From: Euperipatoides rowelli
Taxonomy: Eukaryota; Onychophora; Udeonychophora; Euonychophora; Peripatopsidae
DNA: 12,725 bases
Direction: 5' to 3' (one strand)
NCBI GenBank assembly: GCA_003024985.2
Contig: PXIH01S0000259.1
The notes beneath the pieces were generated by a model. It ran no database searches, was not told where the DNA came from, and worked only from the letters and a program-made list of their open reading frames with translations. The translations under genes were made by a program, and so were the position numbers. How positions within the stretch are numbered: position 1 is the first letter of the stretch; the number at the start of each line of letters is the position of its first letter. Shown here in pieces: positions 1 through 7,636 of this stretch.

Positions 1-975
1 ACACTATTAAACATATCCACATGCCAAATTTAAAGTTTGTGCCATATTGAGAAATATGCTAAACACTTCAGGGTCATTTATGCCCCAACCCGAAAAATAA
101 AAAAGTTTATTTTTACACTTGTTACCTTGTATATACTAACAATCTACCCACATGCTAAATTTCAAGTTTGTGCTATGTTGGGAAGTATGCTAAGCACTTC
201 AGGGTCATTCACCCCACCACCAAAAATAAAAAAGGCTATTTTATATATATTTTACCCTGTCAACCCTATGAAACCTACAAACATACCAAATTTCAAGTTT
301 ATACCATGTTGGAATGTATGCTAAACATGGGTCATCCCACCTAAAAAAAAGTTTATTTTGTCTACACTATGAAACCTACCCACATGCCAAATTTCATGTT
401 TTTGTCATGTTGGGAAATATGCTAAACACTTAAAGGTTCGTTTATTCCCCTGCCCCCAACACCCCAAAAAATCAAAAAGTATATTTTCATTATCTACAAT
501 ATGAAACCTACCCATATGCCAAATTTCACGTTTGTGCTATGTTTGGAAGTATGCTAATTACTTCAGGGTCATTCACCCCACCACCAAAAATAAAAAAGGC
601 TATTTCATTATATTTTATCTTGTCTACCCTATGAAACCTACTCACATCCAAATTTCAAGTTTGTGCCAAGTTGAGAAGTATGCTAAACACTATTTGGTCA
701 TTTCCCCCCCCCCCCCACCCAAAAAATGCCCAAGTCTATTTTCATTGTCTACATTATGGAACCTACCTACATGCCAAATTTCAAGATTGTGCAATGTTGG
801 GAAGTGTGCTAAACACTTAGGATCATTTCACCAACCCACCCCCAAAAATCAAATACTTAGGGGCATTTCTCCCCACCCCATCCCCAAAATTCAGAAATCT
901 ATTTTCATTGTCTACACTAAGAAACCTACCTACATTCCAAATTTCAAGTTTGTAACATTTGGAAATATAGACACA
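1..975. repeat. Tandem satellite, about 130-bp monomer, eight degenerate copies
   Basis: A block beginning near CCAAATTTCAAGTTTGTGCC recurs at about 22, 151, 282, 383, 515, 644, 771 and 933, giving spacings of mostly 127-132 bp. One copy is shortened to about 101 bp and one is lengthened to about 162 bp by a partial internal duplication (about 825-890). Each monomer has the same order: a part near CTACCCTATGAAACCTACC, the CCAAATTTCAAG block, GGGAAGTATGCTAAACACTT, a GGTCATT block, then a C-rich and A-rich stretch such as CACCCCCAAAAATAAAAAA. The array is cut by the window start and ends near 975. Open frames across it are periodic by-products of the repeat, not genes. The C-rich part varies most, including a run of 13 C at 704-716. 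Confidence 0.9.
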
Positions 976-1499
976 CAACACAAACTTTGAAGGATAAATC
1001 TATATTATAAAAGTAAAATTTATGGATATGATTCATAATGGAATAACATGTTGTGAAGGTTACTTAGTGTCTCCACAGTGGAAGGGCCTAATTCAGACAT
1101 GGAGGGGTGATGGGACCTTAGATTAGGATGGCCTTCCGATGCAATTGCATTGGCATTGTTACGCCATTGTGTTCAGTCTCAATCATGACTCCTGCTGCAG
1201 GGAGTTGACATGATGATGGATCTTATGGTGTATCTCAATATTCACCTTATCTGTAAGTAATGGATTACCCAAAACAGGGAACCTTAGTGGTAGCATATAG
1301 AAAAATGAACATCACAGAACTTTCAGTAGGTTGTTTTGAGACAAGTGCTTCAAGGAGAAATAAAAGCTCATACAGCGCTATCTTCCATAAGAAAAAAGTT
1401 TCCAGTTAAAAACAAACAGGAACAGGGAAACAGTTAAGCCTTACCCTGGTAGTTTTAGGAATATCTAATCAAACTGATCTTCAAAAAGAAGTATGGAGG
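976..1499. other. Unassigned stretch between satellite and Pol relic
   Basis: Nothing was recognised with confidence. It lies where gag of the plus-strand element would be expected, but no CCHC zinc knuckle, primer binding site or LTR boundary was seen. Part of it (about 1060-1220) looks less AT-rich than its surroundings and could be a separate old insertion. Confidence 0.4.
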
Positions 1500-1504
1500 C
1501 ATTA

Positions 1505-1830
1505 ATCATACTATTGATCTTTTAGTTGGCAAAACTAAAATACAATGTCTTGTTGATCCTGCTTCAGATTTCACAATAATAATTAGTGAAGAAACTCTAC
1601 ATGTTAGGTTTAACAAGAAAAACATACAATGATAAAAGCATCAACATTATTGTTTCTGTGGGATGTCATACTGAAACAAAGATGAGTATTGACCTAATTT
1701 TCATAATCAAAATGGAAGGTGACTGATTTACTGTAAGCATACAGTACATTTAAAGTGGTCAATAAAAAATATTGCAATATGCAAGAATTTTAGGAATAGA
1801 CTTATGCAAAATCAAGCTCATATACTGTAT
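1505..1830 (+). pseudogene. Retropepsin-like aspartic protease relic of plus-strand element
   Basis: Around 1510-1600 the plus strand reads HTIDLLVGKTKIQCLVD followed by PASDFTIIISEETLH. The aspartate codon at 1555-1557 sits where the D of the D-T/S-G catalytic triplet belongs, but the next two residues are now PA, so the active-site loop is altered. About 75 codons on, ARILGIDLCKIKLIYCI (about 1780-1835) matches the hydrophobic ILG-D motif near the C-terminus of retropepsins. The family cleaves Gag-Pol polyproteins as a homodimer. Several stops lie between the two motifs, so this is a dead copy. It is placed directly upstream of the RT relic, as expected in pol. Confidence 0.7.
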
Positions 1831-2129
1831 ATAGATTAGGGCTCCAACACCTTATTCTTGTGGATAGAGCTGTGACAGGCCTAACCCCTGTATTAAAACC
1901 TGTTATCTTCAGACCTTTTAGTTTTCAGCTATGAAAAATCAAATGCAAGGAGACACCTGTTCATAATGCAGAGAATGTTGACTAATGTAAGTACAGGGTC
2001 TAGGGAAATTATTGAATCCCGTAAATGAGCTGAGAAGGCTAGCAATATTTCCACACTTAAACATGAGACAAATGGCAATGATAGCTTATTAAAACCTATA
2101 AGTGATTAAAACTCGGGCTCAAAGACCTG

Positions 2130-2900
2130 ATTTAGATATGCTATTAGCATTATGCAATAAGCACAAAGATTTACTGCTAAGCAGTAACAAAACTCCATAT
2201 AATGTGCAATTTTATTCTCACAGTACAATAACTGATGGTACCCTAATTTACAGGCTATAATATCTGGATAATATAGAACCCAGTTCCAGCCCTTCGAATA
2301 TAAGAAGATGGGAACCGAGACATTTTAGATGTATCTACCTTCAATAGTAATGAAAAGAATTAATTACCGTACATCATTTGTATTAAGAAACTTAACCACC
2401 ACTGCAAAAAATTTGTTTTTTAAGTAGACTTGAAAAACAGTTACTGCCACATCGAACTTGATGAACAATCCCCAAAATACTATGCTTTAAGACACCACAT
2501 GGGAAGTGCCAACATAAAAGAATGCCCATGAAGGCATCTTTTTTTTTTTCAAAAATTTATAGAAACGATATTAAAACCTTGCAATGGGGGGGGGGGATCT
2601 GGTAATATACCAGGATATTAATACTGGTCGCTACTGATACAGCAGACAAACATGGTATACTTGACAAGATATTTAATATCTTTAAAAATGAAAACAAATA
2701 TAGAGTTTTTGTTGTACAAGAAATAGGCCACATTTTACACAGGTGAATTCTCACAAAAAAATAGAACATGAAAACAATAGAGCTATTGGGCCCATTTAAA
2801 CAAGAGGCATTATTGGAAAAAATATTTTTTATGGAAGTTTATACCAGCATTATCCCAAGTGACATTACCATTGACCAATCTACTCACAAAAAATGAAAAG
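2130..2900 (+). pseudogene. Reverse transcriptase relic of plus-strand element
   Basis: An N-terminal stretch resembling the PR-RT linker (KHKDLLLSSNKTPYNVQF, about 2158-2215) is followed by motif A, VDLKNSYCHIELDEQS, with its catalytic Asp at 2427-2429. After a frameshift comes TPHGKCQHKRMPMKA (about 2490-2535), matching the conserved block after motif A. Motif C should be Y-x-D-D. It reads VIYQDINTG at 2602-2628, so one of the two catalytic aspartates is missing, as by an in-frame loss of three bases. Downstream EIGHIL and SIIPSDITIDQS match the connection to RNase H. An A/T-rich and poly-G insertion-like patch (T-run near 2540, 11 G at 2586-2596) disrupts the middle. The enzyme would copy element RNA into DNA; this copy cannot. 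Confidence 0.75.
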
Positions 2901-3115
2901 AAATAACAGAGGAAGCTGAAGAGAAAAAGCTGCTTTCAATACATTAAAAAAAATATGTACTGTTCCTATTTTCAAATATCCAGATTTCACTAAATAATTT
3001 ATTGTATCGATACAAGTCTCCAACTCTGCCATTGTGAGTGCACTAGAGTGGATAACACTAATGGTAGATTACCTTTAGCCTATTATAGCAATATTGCTAA
3101 TGAGCAAACAATGCC
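2900..3115 (+). pseudogene. Tether-type RNase H relic (first RNase H) of plus-strand element
   Basis: AAFNTLKKICTVPIFKYPDF (about 2929-2988) is the typical lead-in between RT and RNase H in gypsy elements. The following IVSIQVSNSAI falls where the family has a D-A-S segment with its first catalytic Asp, here replaced. In another frame NGRLPLAYYSNIANEQ (about 3058-3106) matches the next conserved block (P-I-A-Y-x-S-R). The domain then breaks off: the usual E-K-E-L, T-D-H-K-P-L and V-A-D-x-L-S-R blocks are not seen, and a second RNase H starts within about 60 bases. In retroviruses and the plant Tat lineage, a degenerate tether precedes a newer RNase H in this way (established). Here the same arrangement is inferred. 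Confidence 0.6.
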
Positions 3116-3129
3116 GCAAATATAAAACA

Positions 3130-3530
3130 GATATCACATGTGACAAGGAATTTCCAACTGCCTATGCTGATGGGTTGTACCAGAAATGAACACCTAATGC
3201 CATCACCATTGTTGGAAAGTTAACTATTTCCTTTTCATGGAGTTGTCCCAATCAACAGTTTAATAATAAAACTGAACTTCATGCCATAATTAAAGTTATT
3301 TGCATTGCTTTAGAAGTAGGTGAACAAGGTATCATCTGTACCAACAGTATCTATGCATGAGATAAGAGGTTAAACACTTAGAAACATGCTGCAGGCATAA
3401 CTGGCTTTCAACCAGAGGGAACCCTATTTCAATTATAACAGAATTTAGAAAAATAGATAATCTTACTAAAATCAGCAATTTGGAAGCACATTAAAGAACA
3501 TTCAGGTCACATAGGGAATGGGCAGGTATC
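3130..3530 (+). pseudogene. Second RNase H domain (RNase HI-like) of plus-strand element
   Basis: All main blocks fall in one reading frame: AYADG (Asp codon 3169-3171), NNKTELHAII (Glu codon 3274-3276), CTNSIYA (codon 3343-3345, Asn where the family has Asp), and WKHIKEHSGHIGNG (3481-3522) near the C-terminus. Spacings of 35 and 23 codons between the first three positions are close to those of E. coli RNase HI (D10, E48, D70). The domain would remove the RNA strand of RNA/DNA hybrids. It contains about five in-frame stops and one lost catalytic residue, so it is dead. The GH-GN ending is typical of cellular and retroviral RNase H rather than the gypsy tether type. Confidence 0.75.
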
Positions 3531-3739
3531 ATAAGCACTTTTTGGTTGCAAAAAAAGCACACAAACACATGATAAATCAATAGTTTATTTTCAGTCTATT
3601 CAAAAGAAGCCAATTGGGGGCAGTAAAAATGTAATTAATGAATACATAACTACATGATGCTGAATAAAAATCTCTTAAAAACTGATATTATGAATAGATG
3701 AGGTTCAGTTATTAGAATGCATAAGAGACCTGACAAAGG

Positions 3740-3990
3740 TGTCCACACAAAAGGAGTAATGTGTATATCTCCTAGGATATATTAAAGAGTCTGAGCATTA
3801 TACATGTCTAAAATAGTGCATGATAGGTATGAATTTTGACCACCTAAATAAGTGGATTAACAATAATAAACTAAACATGAGCTTAATACTCCTAAAGAAG
3901 TATTTCTGGAGCCATTTTTTAAAAAAATAGTTGGCAAACTGCACTGAATGTCTGTATGAACCTTGCAAGAAATAAGCCCATAATTTTAGA
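3740..3990 (+). pseudogene. Integrase N-terminal zinc-binding region relic, plus strand
   Basis: LILLKKYFWSHFLKK followed by LANCTECLYEPCKK (about 3880-3975) matches the second half of the HHCC zinc finger of retroelement integrases. The two cysteines are at 3940-3942 and 3949-3951, spaced C-x2-C. The histidine pair should lie about 25-30 residues earlier and is not convincingly present; a degraded stretch at about 3800-3860 (CMIGMNFDHLNK) occupies that place. The frame is the same as the upstream RNase H. Its position between RNase H and the integrase core is as expected. Confidence 0.65.
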
Positions 3991-3999
3991 CTTCACAAA

Positions 4000-4310
4000 A
4001 TCTAAGCAACCTAGCAAAAAGAGCCATAGACTTAGACCATATCCTCAAATGGAAATACATAATGATTATTGATTTATGTAGTCATTACTTAACTATATGT
4101 GCTTTGAACATAACATTGTTTGAGAATACTATATTTCCATTTTTGGAACACCTACCATGTTACTGACAGGCAGTAATTTTAGAAGTAGGATTTTCAAAGA
4201 GGTGAAAATTGCTCCATATAAAACATGTTCTCAGGGCGCCACCAATTGAGTGGTAGAGCAAATGAATAAGGAATCAAGAGAAACTAACATGCAACTGTTC
4301 CGCAGATCCT
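4000..4310 (+). pseudogene. Integrase catalytic core relic, plus strand
   Basis: AIDLDHIL is followed by KYIMIIDLCSHYLTICAL (about 4023-4100), the first strands of the D-D-E integrase core. The first catalytic Asp is probably codon 4029-4031. After a frameshift, LLTGSNFRSRIFKE (about 4159-4200) matches the second block, but the D-N pair before G-S-N-F is absent, so the second catalytic Asp is lost. VVEQMNKE (about 4250-4273) supplies the third catalytic position, Glu at 4256-4258. The core would join element DNA ends to the host chromosome. Stops, frameshifts and the missing Asp show it is inactive. Confidence 0.75.
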
Positions 4311-4419
4311 TGACTGATAGCTATACTTAGTTCAATTGAACAATGTTCTGCACTCGAGCATTAATATCTTCAAATAAAGTATTTGGAAGGAATATGAATT
4401 TTCCTGCTGGGATTTGGAG

Positions 4420-4720
4420 AAAAAAGGTCATTGACAATTTCATAGAAGGCTTACAAAGCCGGTTAGACTTCATAAGAGGCTTGACATGAACATGAGGAAT
4501 CAGCCTTCAGTAAATGCAACCTAAGATAAAATAGGAAGAGTTTCTTACCCAGCAATGCTGTAGATGATCTGGTAATGTATCACTGTCAAAAAGGAAATCC
4601 TGAAACCAAGGTTTCCATTACTACTATGATGGCCCCTTTGTTATTCATAAGAAAATAGATCACTTTTGAAATATTTCCTACAGGAGACACCTGATATGAC
4701 CCTTATAAAAAGATAACATG
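4420..4720 (+). pseudogene. Integrase C-terminal region relic, plus strand
   Basis: VIDNFIEGLQSRLDF (about 4428-4473) and YYYDGPFVIHKKIDHF (about 4617-4665) lie downstream of the core. The second matches the Y-x-G-P-F/Y (GPY/F-like) module of Ty3/gypsy and gammaretroviral integrase C-termini, a DNA-binding SH3-like domain that helps target integration. Stop codons and at least one frame change separate the two pieces. Pol appears to end shortly after, before the hairpin at 4798-4836. Confidence 0.6.
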
Positions 4721-4797
4721 CAGAAAGGCTAATGTGTTAGAGCATCCCATCAGGCATATATACGATAACCTGATGAGGGATGCCAATGAGGATACAT

Positions 4798-4836
4798 TAG
4801 GGAATAAATTGAACCTCTAGTTCAATTTATTCCCTA
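4798..4836. repeat. Perfect inverted repeat, 17-bp arms, 5-nt loop
   Basis: TAGGGAATAAATTGAAC at 4798-4814 is the exact reverse complement of 4820-4836, with loop CTCTA. It sits just after the recognisable end of the plus-strand Pol relic. A perfect hairpin in otherwise heavily mutated sequence suggests a recent local event (templated inverted duplication) or selection on the structure. As a terminator it would be meaningless here, since there is no bacterial context. Confidence 0.9.
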
Positions 4837-5685
4837 TTGTACCGTATGTTCATTGTAACTGGAAAATGATATAATCAATAGAAAGGTAGAACCTAGAGAT
4901 GGAAAAGAAACACTGTGATAACACTGCTTGGACCCTATTTCTAATTGCAACGCATTTTACCCGGAGTTAGGGGCCAGTCAATGAGCAAGAGATGAACAAT
5001 ATTACAATTTAAAGAAATAAGGTAATAAAGATCAAGCTTTAAACAGGCAAAAAAACTGATATTTAGACCAACATTACTATGTTCGTCTATCCCATGTCTA
5101 AGTCTATATAATTTTTCTTCCCTACATATATGTTTATTATATATACTTGTTTTATATTTAATCTGTATACTTTTTATCTTGAATAATCTAATAGTTTAAT
5201 TTTAAGGTAATCAATCATTTAAATTAGTTATAAACCAACTAGTAATCCGATCTAGTAATTCTTCGAATCAACGTAATTCGTATTAATCTATTCGATTGAA
5301 ATTTTCAGTTCCTGATATTTTTCTATCCCGTCTTGCGAAGTTGATGTCCATCTCAACTACCTATTTTAAAATTATCTTTATCAGTAAATAATGATTGAAA
5401 AACTTGTACAACCATAATGTTTTTAAAGCACCCCCCCCCCTCCACTCCATTTTTTTATTTTGGCTTTGTGAAGAGAACATCAAAGCTTCATTAAAATATA
5501 AAAGAAAAAATACAAACAGTTAAATTGAAATAGGAAAAACAAATACAAAGTTTAGATTTCAGGATTGACTTTTGCCTGTGGGAATCAAGTTTGATTTTTA
5601 ATTAATACAAAAATAAACATCAGGATTTCATTCAGCCCAACCATAAAACAAATAGGATCATTTCTGTAGTAATCGTGCTGATAAG
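4837..5685. other. AT-rich stretch with nothing recognised
   Basis: No coding similarity, LTR pair, RNA gene or transposon terminus was recognised. The part after the Pol relic could hold its 3' LTR, but no matching copy was found upstream. A run of ten C occurs at 5431-5440. It ends at the target site of the full-length LTR retrotransposon. Confidence 0.5.
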
Positions 5686-5690
5686 CTTAC
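5686..5690. repeat. Left target-site duplication CTTAC
   Basis: CTTAC directly precedes the left LTR and recurs exactly at 10605-10609 directly after the right LTR. Five base pairs is a usual size for Ty3/gypsy integrase. Confidence 0.9.
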
Positions 5691-6039
5691 TGTTATAATT
5701 GGATTGTTATATAGTTGCTCAGCCCAATTATCAATAGCACTAAAATAATTCTAATAAAGTACTTTAACAAAGATGTATGTATGAACATCCTGGAAATTGC
5801 AATCAAGCAACTCAGGTCGAGGTAGTAGTAATGGAGTCAAGTGAGAAAGATAGTGTTAGTTCAAAACGAGGTTCTAAAATGGCCCGGTTACACAGTGCAA
5901 CACCAAGAGTGAGTTTATTTTAAAATATCTTATAAATATCAAACAATAAAAACATAAATCCAAGCTTTCATAAATAAGAGCTATATGTATGTATTAACAC
6001 AAATAATTCAAATCCCAAGCTTTATTAAAAAGCCACACA
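5691..6039 (-). repeat. 3' LTR of the full-length gypsy element
   Basis: It begins TGTTATAATTGG and ends AGCCACACA on the plus strand, and aligns along its whole length with 10237-10604 apart from small indels. In element orientation it starts TGTGTGGC and ends ATAACA, giving the usual TG...CA ends. Near its element-5' end is AATAAA (within the plus-strand text CTTTATTAAAAAG), a possible polyadenylation signal. Confidence 0.93.
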
Positions 6040-6056
6040 TAACATGCCCCCTTTAA
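6040..6056 (-). promoter_or_regulatory. Polypurine tract of the full-length gypsy element
   Basis: On the minus strand AAAGGGGGCATGTTA directly precedes the 3' LTR start. A G-rich purine run abutting the LTR is where plus-strand DNA synthesis is primed in LTR elements. The CATGTT part is not purine-only, so the functional tract is probably the AAAGGGGG core. Confidence 0.75.
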
Positions 6057-6115
6057 ACAAAAAAAAGTTTTTTTTTCAGTCATTACTATGTTCTAAGGAA
6101 AACAACTAAAGAAAC

Positions 6116-6590
6116 CTAGTCTAGAAAAACAAAAGAAAACCAATCTAGATATCTAGCTAGGACAACAATCTTTCTCCCACACCTAGTGGTACAGGTAGAT
6201 TGTTGGTTAGTATGAGGTACATGTGGTATTGCTGGTACAAGTAACTGTTCAGGAGAATCATCCTCAAGGTAGTAACTCAGGAGAGTCCACTGTGCCAGAC
6301 ACAATTTTGTTCATTTTGTTCACTAGGTAAAATATGAGGTTTTGAGTAGAACCTATTTCTTTCGTATTTTGAACCATTCTGACCTTTAATAAGTCAATTT
6401 TAGAGAACCCACTTGTGTTATAGTTCCAAGCTGCCATCCATTATTTAATGCAAACCAGATAAGCTGATTTTTCTGTAATGGCTTAAGTGTTTTGGCGTGC
6501 TTGTCTCCATGTTGTGTTGTCTTTGTTGGAGTTTTGTCAGTTGTTTTTGTGTATCTTAAACATTGGTGTAAATTATTTGGAAGAATTTGT
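6116..6590 (-). pseudogene. Pol C-terminal tail, full-length gypsy element
   Basis: Downstream of the integrase core the minus strand has a broken stretch, with pieces such as PMFKIHKNN and VRMVQNTKEIG in shifting frames. It ends with an open frame (6304-6116) containing DDSPEQLLVPAIPHVPHTNQ and GRKIVVLARYLD. An R-x-G-R/K...R-Y-L/I-D ending is common at the C-terminus of animal gypsy polyproteins. At least two frameshifts and several stops separate the core from this tail. It ends about 60 bases before the polypurine tract, so little or no env-like coding space exists. Confidence 0.65.
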
Positions 6591-7020
6591 ATTAATGTGA
6601 AAATTTTCCTTCCATCAGAAGTTCAGCTGGAGATCTCAATCCAGTTGCAGGCGTATTTCGATAGTCCATTAAGACAATGTACATGTCCTTTCCATCAATT
6701 GCTGCTTTTGCGAGAGACTTTTTTAATGTCTGAACAGCTCTTTCCACCTGACCATTTGAACGTGGATTGTGTGGAGCAACTGGATTGTGCACAATGTCCC
6801 ATTGGGTCAGGAAAGATTTAATTTCAGAATCGAATGGTGGACCTTTGTCACTAACGACTTCGTCAGACCAAATCTTGCACAGATTGATTTAAAGACCACA
6901 ATAACTGCTCTGACTGTAGTAGTTTTCATAGGCTGGAGTTCCAAAAAATAAAAGTAATTAATGGCAAGAAGGAAGGTAGTACCATTAAGGTGAAAGAAGT
7001 CTAAAGCTGCACGCTGCCAA
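6590..7020 (-). pseudogene. Integrase catalytic core, full-length gypsy element
   Basis: All three D-D-E residues survive, but in two frames. RPWQRAALDFFHLNGTTFLL holds the first Asp (codon 7001-6999). After a frameshift near 6855, VSDKGPPFDS holds the second (codon 6849-6847). NGQVERAVQTLKKSLAK holds the Glu (codon 6744-6742). The second Asp and Glu are 35 codons apart, one short of the canonical D-35-E spacing, which fits a one-codon deletion after PPFDS. The frame continues through MDYRNTPATGLRSPAELLM, a strongly conserved gypsy integrase block, and stops at 6592. This domain would insert the element cDNA. Confidence 0.88.
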
Positions 7021-7030
7021 GGACGGATTG

Positions 7031-7245
7031 TCAGATCTTATCTTCCAAAGGTTCACGTTGGTTTTTATTTTGCAGTTGCTGACATGTGTTACATGAGGCA
7101 ATCATGGTTTCTATATCACTGTTCATAGATGGCCAGAAAACTGTTTGCCTTGCCTTAGCTTTTGTTGCACTAATTCCTCTATGGGCTATATATACAATGT
7201 TGTTGATTCCTGGTTGTGCTGCTTTGGGTATCACCAATCTTTGAT
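7031..7245 (-). pseudogene. Integrase N-terminal zinc finger, full-length gypsy element
   Basis: RLVIPKAAQPG leads into IVYIAHRGISATKAKARQTV, then FWPSMNSDIETMIASCNTCQ. This is the HHCC zinc-binding domain: the second His and both cysteines (C-x2-C) are present, but the first His position is Tyr (codon TAT, a one-base change from CAT). The frame runs open to about 7031 and then meets a TGA stop before the core. The domain normally folds around zinc and helps integrase multimerise. Confidence 0.85.
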
Positions 7246-7255
7246 CCCTACATAT

Positions 7256-7505
7256 TTTTTTTTTTTTTATTTATTATTATGAACCAACTTTACAGAAAAG
7301 TCAGGTAAGACATATGTCTTATTTCAAATGCAAATACATACAGCAAAATTACTATATATACAGTACATTACAATGAGATAAAAACTAAGACTAATCTAAA
7401 TAATTATATCTAATACATTCACACACAATAAATACAATCAGAAAATATGAAGTGAAGATTTATCACTTATGTACAAAACAAACAAAATTAAAGATCACTA
7501 GTCAA
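7256..7505 (-). mobile_element. Poly(A)-tailed insertion inside the gypsy pol (LINE/SINE 3' end)
   Basis: Pol coding similarity stops near 7505 (reading leftwards, after WTDELL) and resumes near 7255 with YVG then QRLVIPK. The roughly 250 bases between have no Pol similarity and, on the minus strand, end in AATAATAAATAAA plus a 13-A tail (plus-strand T-run 7256-7268). That is the signature of a target-primed non-LTR retrotransposon 3' end. It contains a perfect 14-bp palindrome AAGACATATGTCTT at 7307-7320 about 40 bases before the tail. No clear target duplication was found and the family is unknown. Confidence 0.7.
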
Positions 7506-7636
7506 AGTAGTTCATCTGTCCATTTGTAATAAGCTTTCATTCTGGATCTTGCATTTGTTTGACACCTGGCCATCCTTTTTTTAATGTATACAGCTACTTG
7601 TAATGTAGAGTCATTCAGTTTGTTCTCTCAGCTCAT
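7506..7636 (-). pseudogene. RNase H-integrase linker, full-length gypsy element
   Basis: The minus strand reads NKLNDSTLQVAVYIKK and then, in another frame, GWPGVKQMQDPE and KWTDELL. This matches the linker with the G-W-P block that usually joins RNase H to integrase in Mag/K02A2.6-type gypsy Pol. Stops at about 7632 and 7623 and a frameshift near 7575 break it. Confidence 0.65.

Larger units (their letters stand above)
1500..4800 (+). mobile_element. Decayed plus-strand LTR-type retroelement, Pol region only
   Basis: Translating the plus strand and tolerating stops and frameshifts gives an ordered series of retroelement Pol domains: protease (about 1505-1830), RT (about 2130-2900), tether RNase H (about 2900-3110), a second RNase H (about 3130-3530), integrase zinc finger (about 3740-3990), integrase core (about 4000-4300) and integrase C-terminal part (about 4420-4720). 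The length of about 3.3 kb fits a complete Pol. Much of it stays in one frame, with scattered stop codons. The linkers 1830-2130 and 3540-3740 show no clear motif. No flanking LTRs, gag or envelope-like frame were found. The domain order fits Ty3/gypsy or retrovirus-related elements, and the RT style looks gypsy-like. It is oriented opposite to the other retroelements in the window. Confidence 0.85.

Noticed and set aside
1-975. CRISPR array
   Set aside because: Units of about 130 bp are degenerate along their whole length, with no short identical repeats and unique spacers, and the context is eukaryotic.
37-990. Two plus-strand open frames of 95 and 152 codons (37-324 and 532-990)
   Set aside because: They lie across the tandem satellite and their residues repeat with the 130-bp unit; there is no protein-like signal beyond that.
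1060-1290. tRNA-derived SINE in the less AT-rich patch
   Set aside because: No convincing A-box/B-box pair or poly(A) tail could be placed.
2557-2769. Minus-strand frame of 70 codons
   Set aside because: Antisense to the plus-strand RT relic, including its motif C; a chance frame.
4798-4836. Rho-independent terminator
   Set aside because: No bacterial gene context, no GC-rich stem and no T-run directly after it.
4837-5685. Envelope gene after the plus-strand integrase
   Set aside because: No open frame, signal peptide, membrane segment or recognisable motif was seen in any frame.
6492-6951. Plus-strand frames of 109 and 60 codons
   Set aside because: Antisense to the gypsy integrase core, whose D-D-E motifs on the minus strand explain the sequence.
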